From Hydrogenophaga pseudoflava NBRC 102511 (lineage in GTDB: Bacteria; Pseudomonadota; Gammaproteobacteria; Burkholderiales; Burkholderiaceae_C), in contig NZ_BCWQ01000002.1 in the NCBI RefSeq assembly GCF_001592285.1, forward strand, positions 186,001 to 250,000: a stretch of 64,000 nucleotides of DNA, in the 5' to 3' direction. Within the stretch, counting starts at the first letter, position 1, and every line of letters starts with the position of its first letter. Under the pieces are notes generated by a model. The model was not told the DNA's origin, did not search any database, and worked only from the letters and a program-made list of their open reading frames with translations. Of this stretch, positions 19,752 to 32,094 are shown piece after piece. The position numbers and the translations under genes were made by a program.

Positions 19752-21799
19752 TTCTCGAACTCCACGATCGGCTGATCGACGACCAAGCTCTCTCCCTTGG
19801 AGGCGAGCACCTTGCCCACCACGCCATCGGCCGCGGCGAACAGCACGTTCTCCATCTTCATGGCCTCGATCACGGCCACGCGCTCGCCGGCCTGCACTTT
19901 CTGGCCGACCTGCACCGCCACATCCACCAGCAGGCCCGGCATGGGCGACAGCACGTATTTGCTCATGTCCGGAGGGGCCTTGAACGGCATGAGCTGGTGC
20001 AGCTCGGCCATGCGCGGCGACACCACCATGGTCTCCAGCTTGGTGCCGTTGTGCTGCACCACCAGCGCCAGCGGGTTCTTGGCCGAACCGCGTTCCATCT
20101 GCGCGGTGAAAGGCTGACCGTTGCACTCGCCCGTGATGACGATGTCGTTCAGGCGCGAGGGCGAGCTGATCTTGAAGCGCTTCTCGCCCACAGTGACGGA
20201 GGCGTAGCCGGTTTCGCCGACGAACTCGTCCACGTGCACCGGGGTGTAGCGGTGCTGACCATCTGCGCCGAGGCTGATGACGGTGTAGTCCTTGCCCACC
20301 TTGACGCCATAACCCGGCAGCTGGCCGGAGATGCCGGTGGCGCGCTCGCGGCTCTTGCGGCGCACAAAAGCGGCCAGCGCCACCAGGAAGTCCGGGTCGT
20401 CGTGCGGCACGTCCTCGGCGCGGAAGCCGCTGGCGTAGTGCTGGGCGATGAAGCCGGTGTTGAAATTGCCCGAGACGAAGTCCGGGTGGGCCAGCAGCGC
20501 GGCCTGGAACGGGATGTTGCTGTTGATGCCGCGGATGACGAAACCGTTGAGCGCCTCGCGCATCTTGGCGATGGCGTCGTTGCGGTCCTTGCCGTGCACG
20601 ATGAGCTTGGCGATCATCGAGTCGTAGTGCATCGGAATCTCGCCACCTTCGAACACGCCGGTGTCCACCCGCACGCCGTGCTTGTGCGCGATGTCGGCCT
20701 GCCACATGCTTTCCGTCGGGGGCGTGAAGCGCACCAGGCGGCCGGTGGACGGCAGGAAGTTGCGGAACGGGTCCTCGGCGTTGATGCGGCACTCCATGGC
20801 CCAGCCATCGCGCTTCACATCGGCCTGGGTGAAGGCCAGCTTCTCGCCCGCGGCCACGCGGATCATCTGTTCCACCAGGTCCAGGCCGGTGATGCACTCG
20901 GTCACCGGGTGCTCGACCTGCAGGCGGGTGTTCATCTCCAGGAAGTAGAAGTCCTGGTCCTTGCCGACCACGAACTCCACCGTGCCCGCGCTCTGGTACT
21001 TCACCGCCTTGGCCAGGGCCACAGCCTGCTCACCCATGGCCTTGCGCGTGGCGTCGGAAATGAAGGGCGACGGTGCTTCCTCGATCACCTTCTGGTGGCG
21101 GCGCTGGATGGAGCACTCGCGCTCGTTGAGATACAGCACGTTGCCGTGGCTGTCGCCCAGGATCTGGATCTCGATGTGGCGCGGCTGCTCGACGAACTTC
21201 TCGATGAAGATGCGGTCGTCGCCGAAGCTGTTGCGGGCCTCGTTCTGGCAGGCGGTAAAGCCTTCCAGCGCCTCCTTGTCGTTGAAGGCCACACGCAGGC
21301 CCTTGCCACCGCCACCGGCCGAAGCCTTGATCATCACCGGGTAGCCGATGCCCTTGGCGATCTCCACCGCGCGCTCGGCCGACGGAATGGGGTCGTTGTA
21401 GCCGGGGATGGTGTTGACCTTGGCCTCGTTGGCCAGCTTCTTGGACGCGATCTTGTCGCCCATGGCCGCAATCGAATGGGCCTTGGGCCCGATGAAGGCG
21501 ATGCCTTCCTTCTCGCAGCGTTCGGCAAAGGCCTCGTTCTCCGACAGGAAGCCGTAGCCAGGGTGGATGGCCTCGGCGCCGGTCTGCTTGGCGGCGGCAA
21601 TGATCTTGTCGGCCACCAGGTAGGACTCACGCGAGGGCGCCGGGCCCAGCAGCACGGCCTCGTCGGCCAGGCGCACGTGGCGCGCCTCCTTGTCGGCCTC
21701 GGAGTACACGGCCACGGTGGCGATGCCCATCTTGCGGGCGGTGGCGATGACGCGGCAGGCAATCTCGCCGCGGTTGGCAATCAGGATCTTCTTGAACAT
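19748..21799 (-). CDS. pccA: Propionyl/acetyl-CoA carboxylase alpha subunit (biotin carboxylase-BCCP)
   Basis: A 683-residue biotin-dependent carboxylase subunit. It has an N-terminal biotin carboxylase ([21 protein letters not shown]-grasp with [25 protein letters not shown]), a BT linker region at about 500-590, and a C-terminal biotinyl domain with EAMKMEN, Lys648 being the biotinylated residue. Together with PccB it carboxylates propionyl-CoA to (S)-methylmalonyl-CoA. The ATG at 21797-21799 follows a GAGGAG ribosome site. It lies 20 bp after pccB. Propionyl specificity is inferred from the neighbouring mutase. Confidence 0.92.
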   Translation of the reverse strand: MFKKILIANRGEIACRVIATARKMGIATVAVYSEADKEARHVRLADEAVLLGPAPSRESYLVADKIIAAAKQTGAEAIHPGYGFLSENEAFAERCEKEGIAFIGPKAHSIAAMGDKIASKKLANEAKVNTIPGYNDPIPSAERAVEIAKGIGYPVMIKASAGGGGKGLRVAFNDKEALEGFTACQNEARNSFGDDRIFIEKFVEQPRHIEIQILGDSHGNVLYLNERECSIQRRHQKVIEEAPSPFISDATRKAMGEQAVALAKAVKYQSAGTVEFVVGKDQDFYFLEMNTRLQVEHPVTECITGLDLVEQMIRVAAGEKLAFTQADVKRDGWAMECRINAEDPFRNFLPSTGRLVRFTPPTESMWQADIAHKHGVRVDTGVFEGGEIPMHYDSMIAKLIVHGKDRNDAIAKMREALNGFVIRGINSNIPFQAALLAHPDFVSGNFNTGFIAQHYASGFRAEDVPHDDPDFLVALAAFVRRKSRERATGISGQLPGYGVKVGKDYTVISLGADGQHRYTPVHVDEFVGETGYASVTVGEKRFKISSPSRLNDIVITGECNGQPFTAQMERGSAKNPLALVVQHNGTKLETMVVSPRMAELHQLMPFKAPPDMSKYVLSPMPGLLVDVAVQVGQKVQAGERVAVIEAMKMENVLFAAADGVVGKVLASKGESLVVDQPIVEFEK

Positions 21800-21819
21800 G
21801 TTGTTTTCTCCTCGGGCAA

Positions 21820-23352
<1,533 letters not shown>

Positions 23353-23391
23353 GGTGGTCTCTCCGGTGAAATCGTTGTGATCGGGTGGACG

Positions 23392-24399
23392 TCAGTCGAA
23401 CCGTTCGAGCAATTGGCGTGCGGCCGTGGAGGCGGCGAGTTCGCCAGCCTGCACCTGCCGCGTGAAAAGGTCCAGCGCCTCGCGCACCCGCGGGTGCTCA
23501 CGAAAGCGCTGCTTGAGGCCGGCGTCGATGCGTTCCCACATCCAGGCCGAGGCCTGGTGCTGGCGGCGCGTGGCCAGGCGCCCGTTGGCGGTCTGCAGCC
23601 GCTTGAACTCGCTCACGGCGGTCCAGAACGTGTCCACGCCCCGCCCGTGCAGCGCACTGATCTGGATCACCTGCGGGTGCCAGACCTTCTGGTCGTGGTG
23701 AACGTGGTCGGGGTTGCCGTGCAGGCCCAGCAGCCGCAGCGACGAGGTGATCTGCGCCCGCGCGCGCGTCGCGGCGTCGGGGTCGATGTCGGCCTTGTTG
23801 ATGACCACGAGGTCCGCCAGTTCCATCACGCCCTTCTTGATCGCCTGCAGGTCGTCGCCCGCGTTGGGCAGCTGCAGCAGGCAGAACATGTCGGTCATGC
23901 CGTGCACCGCGGTCTCGCTCTGGCCCACGCCCACCGTTTCCACGATGACGACGTCGTAGCCCGCCGCCTCGCAGACCAGCATGGCCTCGCGCGTCTTCTC
24001 GGCCACGCCACCGAGCGTGCCGCTGGAAGGGCTGGGTCGGATGTAGGCCTTCTCGTGCACGGACAGGTGCTCCATGCGGGTCTTGTCGCCCAGGATGGAG
24101 CCGCCCGACACGGACGACGACGGGTCGACCGCCAGCACCGCCACCCGATGGCCCTGGCCGATCAGGTACAGGCCCAGTGCCTCGATGAAGGTGCTCTTGC
24201 CCACGCCGGGCACGCCGCTGATGCCCAGTCGGAAAGCGCCGCCGGTGTGCGGCAGAAGCCTGGTCAGCAGCGCATCGGCCTGCTGGCGGTGGTCGGGGCG
24301 GGTGGACTCCAGCAGCGTGATGGCCTTGGCCATCGCGCGGCGCTGGACGACAGGGGTCCCGCGGACGATTCCGTCCAGAAAACCAGTCGACTCGGTCAT
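23392..24399 (-). CDS. meaB: Methylmalonyl-CoA mutase-associated GTPase MeaB
   Basis: A 335-residue G3E-family P-loop GTPase that gates cobalamin loading and protects methylmalonyl-CoA mutase. The Walker A motif is GVPGVGKST (about 61-69), Walker B region [12 protein letters not shown], and the guanine-specificity motif NKAD. I chose the ATG at 24397-24399 ([10 protein letters not shown]); in-frame GTG and ATG codons up to 24426 are alternatives. It lies next to the mutase gene, with a palindromic repeat between them. Confidence 0.92.
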   Translation of the reverse strand: MTESTGFLDGIVRGTPVVQRRAMAKAITLLESTRPDHRQQADALLTRLLPHTGGAFRLGISGVPGVGKSTFIEALGLYLIGQGHRVAVLAVDPSSSVSGGSILGDKTRMEHLSVHEKAYIRPSPSSGTLGGVAEKTREAMLVCEAAGYDVVIVETVGVGQSETAVHGMTDMFCLLQLPNAGDDLQAIKKGVMELADLVVINKADIDPDAATRARAQITSSLRLLGLHGNPDHVHHDQKVWHPQVIQISALHGRGVDTFWTAVSEFKRLQTANGRLATRRQHQASAWMWERIDAGLKQRFREHPRVREALDLFTRQVQAGELAASTAARQLLERFD

Positions 24400-24457
24400 G
24401 GCCAGCATGTCAGCAGCCCAGGACACCGCGGAACTGGCTTTGCCAGGCCGCAGGTGT

Positions 24458-24497
24458 CGCCCCCTTGAGGGGGTGGCGCGAAGCGCCGCAGGGGTGG
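24458..24497. repeat. Intercistronic double palindrome between the mutase gene and meaB
   Basis: Two adjacent hairpins, CCCCCT-TG-AGGGGG (24460-24473) and GGCGC-GAA-GCGCC (24475-24487), followed by GCAGGGGTGGGT. The pattern resembles short dispersed palindromes that I recall between genes in Comamonadaceae genomes. There is no T-run. It may stabilise or separate the two messages. Confidence 0.55.
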
Positions 24498-24498
24498 G

Positions 24499-26655
24499 TC
24501 ACGGGTTCACTTTCTTGATCTGCTCCAGCACGTCCTTGGCGCTGGCCGGGATCGGCGTGCCGGGGCCGTAGACGCCCTTGACACCGGCTTCGTACAGGTA
24601 GTCGTAGTCCTGGCGCGGGATCACGCCGCCCACGAACACCACGATGTCGTCGGCGCCCTGGTCTTTCAGAGCCTTGATGATGGCGGGCACCAGGGTCTTG
24701 TGGCCGGCGGCCAGCGTGCTAACGCCCACGGCGTGCACGTCGTTTTCGATCGCCTGGCGCGCACACTCCTCCGGCGTCTGGAACAGGGGGCCCATGTCCA
24801 CGTCGAAACCCAGGTCGGCAAAGGCCGTGGCCACCACCTTGGCGCCACGGTCGTGTCCGTCCTGACCGAGCTTGGCGATCATCACGCGCGGACGGCGGCC
24901 CTGCGCGGTGGCGAAGTCGGCGATTTCGGTCTTGAGCTGGTCCCAGCCCTCGGCAGAGTCGTAAGCAGCGGCGTACACCCCGGTCACCTTCTGTGTGTCG
25001 GCGCGGTGGCGCCCGAAAACCTTCTCCAGCGCATCGGACACCTCGCCGACCGTGGCGCGCAGGCGGATGGCCTTGATGCTCAGGCCCAGCAGGTTGCCCT
25101 GGCCGCTCTCGGCGGCGGCGGTCAGCGCCTCCAGCGCCGACTGTACCGCCGCGCTGTCGCGGCGGGCCTTGATGGCCTTCAAGCGGGCGATCTGGCTCTC
25201 GCGCACCTTGACGTTGTCCACCTCCAGGATGTCGATGGCGTCTTCCTGCTTGAGCTTGTACTTGTTGACGCCGACGATCACGTCCTTGCCGCTGTCGATG
25301 CGCGCCTGCTTCTCGGCCGCGGCGGCCTCGATCTTCAGCTTGGCCCAGCCGCTGTCCACCGCCTTGGTCATGCCGCCCATGGCGTCGACCTCTTCGATGA
25401 TCTTCCAGGCCTCGTCGGCCATCTGCTGGGTCAGCGACTCCATCATGTAGCTGCCGGCCCAGGGGTCGACCACGTTGGTGATGTGCGTTTCTTCCTGGAT
25501 GATGAGCTGCGTGTTGCGCGCGATGCGGGCGCTGAACTCGGTCGGCAGCGCGATGGCCTCGTCGAACGAGTTGGTGTGCAGCGACTGGGTGCCACCGAAC
25601 ACGGCCGCCATGGCTTCGATGGTGGTGCGCACCACGTTGTTGTACGGGTCCTGCTCGGTCAGCGACCAGCCCGAGGTCTGGCTGTGCGTGCGCAGCATCA
25701 GGCTCTTGGGGTTCTTGGCGTTGAAGCCCTTCATGATGCGGCACCACAGCAGGCGGGCCGCGCGCATCTTGGCAATCTCCAAGTAGAAGTTCATGCCCAC
25801 CGCCCAGAAGAAGCTCAGGCGGCCGGCGAACTCGTCCACGTCCATGCCCTTGGCGATGGCGGTCTTCACGTACTCCTTGCCGTCGGCCAGGGTGAAGGCC
25901 ATCTCCAGCGCCTGGTTGGCGCCGGCTTCCTGCATGTGGTAGCCCGAAATCGAGATCGAGTTGAACTTCGGCATGTTCTTGGCCGTGTACTCGATGATGT
26001 CGCCGATGATCTTCATCGACGGCTCGGGCGGGTAGATGTACGTGTTGCGGACCATGAACTCCTTGAGGATGTCGTTCTGGATGGTTCCGCTCAGCTTGTC
26101 CTGGCTCACGCCCTGCTCTTCCGCCGCCACCACGTAGCCGGCCAGGATGGGCAGCACCGCGCCGTTCATGGTCATCGAGACGCTGACCTTGTCCAGCGGG
26201 ATCTCGTTGAACAGGATCTTCATGTCCTCGACCGAGTCGATCGCCACACCGGCCTTGCCGACGTCGCCGGTCACGCGCGGGTGGTCCGAGTCGTAGCCGC
26301 GGTGCGTGGCCAGGTCGAACGCCACCGACACGCCCTGCCCGCCGGCGGCCAATGCCTTGCGGTAGAAGGCGTTGGATTCTTCGGCCGTCGAGAAACCGGC
26401 GTACTGGCGGATGGTCCAGGGGCGCACCGCGTACATCGTGGCCTGCGGACCGCGGATGTAGGGTTCAAACCCCGGCAGGGTGTTGGTGTACGGCAGGTCC
26501 TTGGTGTCTTCGGCAGTGTACAGAGGCTTCACGCTGATGCCGTCGGGCGTGACCCAGTTGAGCGCGTTCACGTCGCCACCGGGCGCGGATTTCTGGGCCG
26601 CCTTGGTCCAGGCTTCGAGGTTGGCGGGGGCGAATTCGGAGGGTTTCTGGCTCAT
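24499..26655 (-). CDS. Methylmalonyl-CoA mutase
   Basis: A 718-residue adenosylcobalamin-dependent mutase that interconverts (R)-methylmalonyl-CoA and succinyl-CoA. The N-terminal TIM-barrel binds the acyl-CoA ([30 protein letters not shown]), and the C-terminal B12 domain (about 585-718) has the DxHxxG motif in [11 protein letters not shown], whose His is the lower cobalt ligand, and [13 protein letters not shown]. Both catalytic and B12 domains are on one chain, as in the large active subunit. It is the first gene of the operon and is divergent from the GntR regulator across a palindrome. Confidence 0.95.
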   Translation of the reverse strand: MSQKPSEFAPANLEAWTKAAQKSAPGGDVNALNWVTPDGISVKPLYTAEDTKDLPYTNTLPGFEPYIRGPQATMYAVRPWTIRQYAGFSTAEESNAFYRKALAAGGQGVSVAFDLATHRGYDSDHPRVTGDVGKAGVAIDSVEDMKILFNEIPLDKVSVSMTMNGAVLPILAGYVVAAEEQGVSQDKLSGTIQNDILKEFMVRNTYIYPPEPSMKIIGDIIEYTAKNMPKFNSISISGYHMQEAGANQALEMAFTLADGKEYVKTAIAKGMDVDEFAGRLSFFWAVGMNFYLEIAKMRAARLLWCRIMKGFNAKNPKSLMLRTHSQTSGWSLTEQDPYNNVVRTTIEAMAAVFGGTQSLHTNSFDEAIALPTEFSARIARNTQLIIQEETHITNVVDPWAGSYMMESLTQQMADEAWKIIEEVDAMGGMTKAVDSGWAKLKIEAAAAEKQARIDSGKDVIVGVNKYKLKQEDAIDILEVDNVKVRESQIARLKAIKARRDSAAVQSALEALTAAAESGQGNLLGLSIKAIRLRATVGEVSDALEKVFGRHRADTQKVTGVYAAAYDSAEGWDQLKTEIADFATAQGRRPRVMIAKLGQDGHDRGAKVVATAFADLGFDVDMGPLFQTPEECARQAIENDVHAVGVSTLAAGHKTLVPAIIKALKDQGADDIVVFVGGVIPRQDYDYLYEAGVKGVYGPGTPIPASAKDVLEQIKKVNP

Positions 26656-26722
26656 GGCAGGGGCTCGCTCTGGCGGACGGACAGCGGTGTGGGATCTGCA
26701 ACAGATCCGGCCGCGGAGTTTA

Positions 26723-26743
26723 CATCATTCATAATTATTGATG
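26723..26743. promoter_or_regulatory. Imperfect palindrome between the mutase gene and the GntR regulator
   Basis: CATCATTCATAATTATTGATG, whose arms match at 8 of 10 positions, in an AT-rich pocket of an otherwise GC-rich region. It lies 55 bp before the regulator ATG and 68 bp before the mutase ATG. Position and symmetry fit an operator for the adjacent FCD-type regulator; this is inferred. Confidence 0.5.
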
Positions 26744-26797
26744 CAAAATATTCCAGCGGGCTTACAATGCAGCCGCTGTCACCCGACCCATCCCTGC

Positions 26798-27433
26798 ATG
26801 TCTGCCCTCTCCCTTGCCCCCCGCGCCCTGTACGAAGAAGTTGCCGAACTCCTGCGCCAGCGCATCTTCAAGCGCGAACTGGAGCCCGGCAGCTGGATCG
26901 ACGAACTCAAGCTGGCCGAGGAATACGGCATCAGCCGCACCCCGCTGCGCGAGGCACTCAAGGTGCTGGCGGCCGAAGGCCTGGTGACCATGAAGGTGCG
27001 CCGCGGCGCCTACGTGACGGAAGTGTCCGAGAAAGACCTGGCCGACGTCTACCACCTGCTGTCGCTGCTCGAATCCGACGCTGCCGGCGTGGTGGCCGAG
27101 CGCGCCACCGACGCCCAGCGCACCGAACTGCAGACCCTGCACGCCGAGCTGGAAACCGCCGTCACCAATCGCGACCGCTTCTTCGCCGTCAACGAGCAGT
27201 TCCACATGCGGCTGCTGGAGATGGCCGACAACCGCTGGCGCCAGCAGATGGTGGCCGACCTGCGCAAGGTCATGAAGCTCAACCGCCACAGCTCGCTGTT
27301 CAAGTCCGGCCGAATCGAGGAGTCGCTGGCCGAGCACCGAGCGGTCATGGCCGCCCTGCTCGCGCGCGACGCCAACCTGACCCGCCAGCGCATGCAGGAA
27401 CACTTCCGCAACGGGCTCGAAGCGGCGACCTGA
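26798..27433 (+). CDS. GntR-family regulator, FadR (FCD) subgroup
   Basis: A 211-residue regulator. The N-terminal winged helix (about 10-75) has LAEEYGISRTPLREALKVLAAEGLV, the GntR signature; the C-terminal FCD domain (about 85-205) has helix repeats with NEQFHMRLLEMADN and EHRAVMAALLARD, supplying the His/Asp/Asn metal- or acid-binding pocket. I chose the ATG at 26798 (MSALSLAPRALYEE); upstream ATGs fall in the operator region. It is divergent from the propionyl-CoA operon, so it probably controls that operon in response to an organic acid or acyl-CoA. Confidence 0.88.
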   Translation: MSALSLAPRALYEEVAELLRQRIFKRELEPGSWIDELKLAEEYGISRTPLREALKVLAAEGLVTMKVRRGAYVTEVSEKDLADVYHLLSLLESDAAGVVAERATDAQRTELQTLHAELETAVTNRDRFFAVNEQFHMRLLEMADNRWRQQMVADLRKVMKLNRHSSLFKSGRIEESLAEHRAVMAALLARDANLTRQRMQEHFRNGLEAAT

Positions 27434-27449
27434 GCCGATAATCCCGGGC

Positions 27450-28340
27450 ATGAGCATCGCCCACCTCGCCCAACCCGGCATCCTCGAACCCATTCCCGCC
27501 CACGGGCGCTACCTCACCTGCCAGCTGCGGGTCGGCGTCGACCCGCGCGTGGTGCTCAAACGGCTGGCAAGCCAGGCCGATGGGCAGGCCACCGTGGTGG
27601 GCATCGGCGCCTCGCTGGCGCGCGAACTGGGCGCCCAGGTGCCCGGCCTGAAGACCTTCACCGGCATCGACGGTGCCCGCATCAAGCTGCCCGCCACGCC
27701 CACCGATCTGCTGGTCTGGCTGCGCGGCACCGACCGCGGCGACCTGCTGATCCGCAGCCGCCACCTGGAAACGCTGCTGGCGCCGGCCTTCGACGTGACC
27801 GACATCACCGACGCCTTCAACCACAACCAGGGCCGCGACCTCACCGGCTACGAGGACGGCACCGAGAACCCACAGGGAGACGAGGCACTGGCCGTGGCCC
27901 TGTTGCCCGAAGAAGCTGGCGACCTGGCCGGCAGCAGTTTTGTGGCGGTGCAGCGCTGGCACCACCACATGAGCCGCTTCGAAGCCATGCCCAAGCACCA
28001 GCAGGACCACACCATCGGCCGCGAACGCGAAAGCAACGAAGAACTCGACGACGCGCCCGAATCGGCCCACGTCAAGCGCACCGCGCAGGAAAGCTTCGCG
28101 CCCGAAGCCTTCGTGCTGCGCCGCTCCATGCCCTGGGCGGAAGGCAACAACGGCGGTCTGGTGTTCGCCGCCTTCGGCCACTCCTTCGACGCGTTCGAAG
28201 CCCAGCTGCGGCGCATGTCGGGCGCTGAGGACGGCATCACCGATGCGCTGTTCAGCTTCTCGGAACCCCAGACCGGCGCCTATTTCTGGTGCCCGCCCGT
28301 CTGCGACGGTCTGATCAACCTGCGCGCGCTGGGCCTCTGA
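27450..28340 (+). CDS. DyP-type haem peroxidase (YfeX-like)
   Basis: A 296-residue dye-decolorising peroxidase. The hallmark GxxDG motif is at 133-137 (GYEDGTENP; Asp136 is the acid-base catalyst), His207 (AHVKRT) is the likely proximal haem ligand, and Arg224 lies near the distal side. There is no signal peptide or Tat motif, so the protein is cytosolic, as for YfeX/DyP-B forms. It starts 16 bp after the GntR gene and may be cotranscribed. The natural substrate is unknown. Confidence 0.88.
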   Translation: MSIAHLAQPGILEPIPAHGRYLTCQLRVGVDPRVVLKRLASQADGQATVVGIGASLARELGAQVPGLKTFTGIDGARIKLPATPTDLLVWLRGTDRGDLLIRSRHLETLLAPAFDVTDITDAFNHNQGRDLTGYEDGTENPQGDEALAVALLPEEAGDLAGSSFVAVQRWHHHMSRFEAMPKHQQDHTIGRERESNEELDDAPESAHVKRTAQESFAPEAFVLRRSMPWAEGNNGGLVFAAFGHSFDAFEAQLRRMSGAEDGITDALFSFSEPQTGAYFWCPPVCDGLINLRALGL

Positions 28341-28364
28341 CCGGCCATCGCCGGCCGGGTTTTC
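28341..28364 (+). terminator. Possible weak terminator after the DyP gene
   Basis: CCGGC-CATC-GCCGG stem directly after the stop codon, followed by CCGGG and TTTT. The stem is short and the T-run is offset, so activity is uncertain. Confidence 0.35.
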
Positions 28365-28395
28365 CCTCGGTCCGGGTTTGACTTTTCTCAAGTCA

Positions 28396-28413
28396 TATAC
28401 CCCCAGGGGCATA
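28396..28413. promoter_or_regulatory. CstR/CsoR-type operator upstream of the SQR-like gene
   Basis: TATACCCCC-AGGGGCATA is a G/C-tract palindrome flanked by A/T steps. It matches the general form of CsoR/CstR operators (TACCCC...GGGGTA). It sits 38 bp before the ATG of a sulfide:quinone-oxidoreductase-like gene. CstR-type repressors sense persulfide and control sulfide oxidation genes. No csoR/cstR gene is in the window. Confidence 0.55.
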
Positions 28414-28451
28414 CATGATCAGGTCTCCAAGATCCACCACTGGAGACCCCC

Positions 28452-29741
28452 ATGGCACGCATTGTCATTCTGGGCGCCGGCATCGGCGGCATGCCCATGG
28501 CCTACGAAATGAAGGCCCTCGCCCGCCCGGGCGACACCGTGACCGTCATCAGCGAAGCCCCCAAGTTCCACTTCGTGCCGTCCAACCCCTGGGTGGCGGT
28601 CGACTGGCGCCAGCGAAAGGACATCGAGGTTGACATCGCGCCGGCGCTCAAGCGCAAGGGCATCGAATCCATCATTCATCGCGCCAGGCGCGTCCACCCA
28701 GAAGCCAACCAGATCGAACTGGAAGACGGCGGCCGGGTGGACTACGACTACCTGGTCATCGCCACTGGGCCCAAGCTGGCGTTCGACGAGATCGAAGGTC
28801 TGGGTCCGCACGGCGGTCACACACAGTCGGTCTGCCATGTGAGTCACGCCGAAGCCAGCAAGCTCGCCTGGGACGAGTTCGTAAAGGCCCCCGGCCCCAT
28901 CGTGGTGGGCGCGGTGCAGGGCGCATCCTGCTTCGGCCCCGCCTACGAGTTCGCGATGATCATGGACACCGACCTGCGCCGCCGCAAGATCCGCGACAAG
29001 GTGCCCATGACCTTCGTGACCTCCGAGCCCTACATCGGCCACCTCGGTCTGGGCGGGGTCGGCGACTCCAAGGGCATGCTGGAATCGGCCTTCCGGCAGC
29101 GCCACATCAAGTGGATCTGCAACGCCAAGACCACCAGGGTCGAAGCGGGCCAGATGCATGTGACCGAACACAACGACCAGGGCCAGCCCATCAAGGAGCA
29201 TGTGCTGCCATTCAGGCACAGCATGATGCTGCCGGCCTTCAAGGGCGTGGACGCGGTGTTCGGCATCGAGGGGCTGACCAACCCGCGCGGCTTCATCACC
29301 ATCGACGAGCACCAGCGCAACCCGAAGTTCCGGAACATCTTCAGCGTGGGGGTCTGCGTGGCTATCCCGCCGGTGGAAGCCACGCCCATTCCCTGCGGCA
29401 CGCCCAAGACCGGCTACATGATCGAGTCCATGGTCACGGCCACCGCGCACAACATCCGCGAACTGCTGGACGGCCAGGAGCCCACCCACAAGGCCACCTG
29501 GAACACGGTCTGCCTGGCCGACTTCGGCGACACCGGCGCGGCCTTCGTGGCCCTGCCCCAGATCCCACCGCGCAACGTGAGCTGGTTCAGCGAAGGCAAA
29601 TGGGTTCACCTGGCCAAGGTGGCCTTCGAGAAGTACTTCATGCGCAAGATGGAGAAAGGCACGTCCGAGCCGATCTACGAGAAGATCATCATGGACTTCA
29701 TCGGCATCACCAAACTCAAGGCCAAGCTCACCGGCAAGTGA
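28452..29741 (+). CDS. Sulfide:quinone oxidoreductase-like FAD/NAD(P)-dependent oxidoreductase
   Basis: A 429-residue two-Rossmann flavoprotein. The N-terminal FAD motif is VILGAGIGGMPMAYEM. Segments VGAVQGASCFGPAYEFA (about 155-171), HTQSVCHVSHAEA and SVGVCVAIPPVEATP match sulfide:quinone oxidoreductases and carry cysteines at positions expected for the redox-active pair. Such enzymes oxidise sulfide to polysulfide and reduce quinone, bound to the membrane by a C-terminal amphipathic region; the C-terminus here (EKYFMRKMEKG onward) is basic and amphipathic. The operator upstream supports a reactive-sulfur role. Exact type is not certain. Confidence 0.8.
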   Translation: MARIVILGAGIGGMPMAYEMKALARPGDTVTVISEAPKFHFVPSNPWVAVDWRQRKDIEVDIAPALKRKGIESIIHRARRVHPEANQIELEDGGRVDYDYLVIATGPKLAFDEIEGLGPHGGHTQSVCHVSHAEASKLAWDEFVKAPGPIVVGAVQGASCFGPAYEFAMIMDTDLRRRKIRDKVPMTFVTSEPYIGHLGLGGVGDSKGMLESAFRQRHIKWICNAKTTRVEAGQMHVTEHNDQGQPIKEHVLPFRHSMMLPAFKGVDAVFGIEGLTNPRGFITIDEHQRNPKFRNIFSVGVCVAIPPVEATPIPCGTPKTGYMIESMVTATAHNIRELLDGQEPTHKATWNTVCLADFGDTGAAFVALPQIPPRNVSWFSEGKWVHLAKVAFEKYFMRKMEKGTSEPIYEKIIMDFIGITKLKAKLTGK

Positions 29742-29756
29742 GCTCGGCAACCGGCC

Positions 29757-30200
29757 TCACTTGCCAGCGATGCCGAGCAGCTCCACCTCGAACAGCAGCG
29801 TGGCATTGGGCGGGATCACGCCGCCCGCACCACGCTCGCCGTAGGCGATCTGGCTCGGGCAGGTGAGCTTGGCCTTGCCGCCCACCTTCATGCGCTGCAC
29901 GCCTTCGGTCCAGCAGGGAATCACGCGGCCCAGCGGAAACTCGATCGGCGTGCCGCGCGCGTAGGAGCTGTCGAACTCCTTGCCATCGGGGAAGGTGCCC
30001 TTGTAGTGCACCTTGACCGTGTCGGCCGCCGTGGGGCTGGTGCCGCTGCCGTCCTTGAGCGAGCGGTAGACCAGGCCGGTCTTGGTGACCACGGCGCCGG
30101 CTTCCTTGGCAGCGGCTTCGGTGACGGCGTTCTGGGCCGAGGCGTTCAGGGACAGCAGGCCGGCAGACAGTGCGACGGCGCAGATCAGCAAACGGGACAT
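29757..30200 (-). CDS. FKBP-type peptidyl-prolyl isomerase, periplasmic
   Basis: A 147-residue protein with a signal peptide (MSRLLICAVALSAGLLSLNA, cleavage near ASA-Q at about 22-23) and one FKBP domain at about 55-145, with VKVHYKGTFPDGKEFDSSY, PLGRVIPCWTEGV and YGERGAGGVIPPNATLLFEVEL. These contain the aromatic and Asp residues of the proline-binding pocket. It probably assists folding of exported proteins. I chose the ATG at 30198-30200 because it begins the signal peptide. It converges with the SQR-like gene and lies 13 bp downstream of dusA on the same strand. Confidence 0.92.
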   Translation of the reverse strand: MSRLLICAVALSAGLLSLNASAQNAVTEAAAKEAGAVVTKTGLVYRSLKDGSGTSPTAADTVKVHYKGTFPDGKEFDSSYARGTPIEFPLGRVIPCWTEGVQRMKVGGKAKLTCPSQIAYGERGAGGVIPPNATLLFEVELLGIAGK

Positions 30201-30213
30201 GGCGGGTGTTCTT

Positions 30214-31239
<1,026 letters not shown>

Positions 31240-31264
31240 GGGGCCGGATTATCCCTGTGGGCAA

Positions 31265-31287
31265 CAAAAAACCCGCCGAAGCGGGTT
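31265..31287 (-). terminator. Terminator after phaB
   Basis: Stem AACCCGC / GCGGGTT with loop CGAA. On the minus strand it is followed by a run of six Ts. It lies between phaB and dusA and ends the phaCAB transcript. Confidence 0.85.
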
Positions 31288-31310
31288 TCATGTTTGTGCC
31301 ATGGGCACCA

Positions 31311-32048
31311 TCACCCCATATGGAGACCACCATTGACCGAGAAGTCCGCGCCGGTGGCGTAACCGCCCTCTTCGCTGGCCAGCCAGGCGATGATGGACGC
31401 GATTTCCGACGGCTCGCCCAGGCGCTTGACCGGCACCGTGGCGACGATCTTCTCCAGCACGTCGGGGCGGATGGCCTTGACCATGTCGGTGCCGATGTAG
31501 CCCGGGCTCACGGTGTTGACCGTCACACCCTTGGTGGCCAGCTCCTGCGCCAGCGCCATCGAGAAGCCGTGCATGCCGGCCTTGGCGGCCGAGTAGTTAG
31601 TCTGACCAGCCTGGCCCTTCTCGCCGTTGACCGACGAGATGTTGATGATGCGGCCCCAGCCCTTTTCCACCATGTCGGGAACGACCTGCTTGGTCACGTT
31701 GAACATGGAGTCGAGGTTGGTGTTCATCACCGCGTCCCAGTCTTCCTTGGACATCTTCAGGAACATGCGGTCCTTGGTGATGCCAGCGTTGTTGACCAGC
31801 ACGTCGATGCTGCCGTGCTCGGCCTTGGCCTTGGTGAAGGCCTCGACAGTGGAATCCCAGTCACCCACGTTGCCGACCGAGGCGTAGAAGGTGTAGCCCA
31901 AGGCCTTCTGCTCGTCCAGCCACTTGTTGAAGTCGCGGGTGGGGCCGCAGCCGGCGATGACCTTGAAGCCGTCCTTGTGCAGGCGCTGGCAGATCGCGGT
32001 GCCGATGCCGCCCATGCCGCCGGTGACGTATGCGACTTTTTGACTCAT
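31311..32048 (-). CDS. phaB: Acetoacetyl-CoA reductase (NADPH)
   Basis: A 245-residue short-chain dehydrogenase that makes (R)-3-hydroxybutyryl-CoA for PHB. The nucleotide motif TGGMGGIG is at 9-16, and the catalytic residues are Ser139, Tyr152 and Lys156 (NYSAAK). The segment CGPTRDF near residue 34-40 matches PhaB enzymes that prefer NADPH. I chose the ATG at 32046-32048 (MSQKVAYVTGG). It is the third gene of phaCAB, 46 bp after phaA. Confidence 0.95.
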   Translation of the reverse strand: MSQKVAYVTGGMGGIGTAICQRLHKDGFKVIAGCGPTRDFNKWLDEQKALGYTFYASVGNVGDWDSTVEAFTKAKAEHGSIDVLVNNAGITKDRMFLKMSKEDWDAVMNTNLDSMFNVTKQVVPDMVEKGWGRIINISSVNGEKGQAGQTNYSAAKAGMHGFSMALAQELATKGVTVNTVSPGYIGTDMVKAIRPDVLEKIVATVPVKRLGEPSEIASIIAWLASEEGGYATGADFSVNGGLHMG

Positions 32049-32094
32049 GTGTGTGCTCCTCTGGGTGGTGCCGTGTGGCGAAAAATGATGGATA

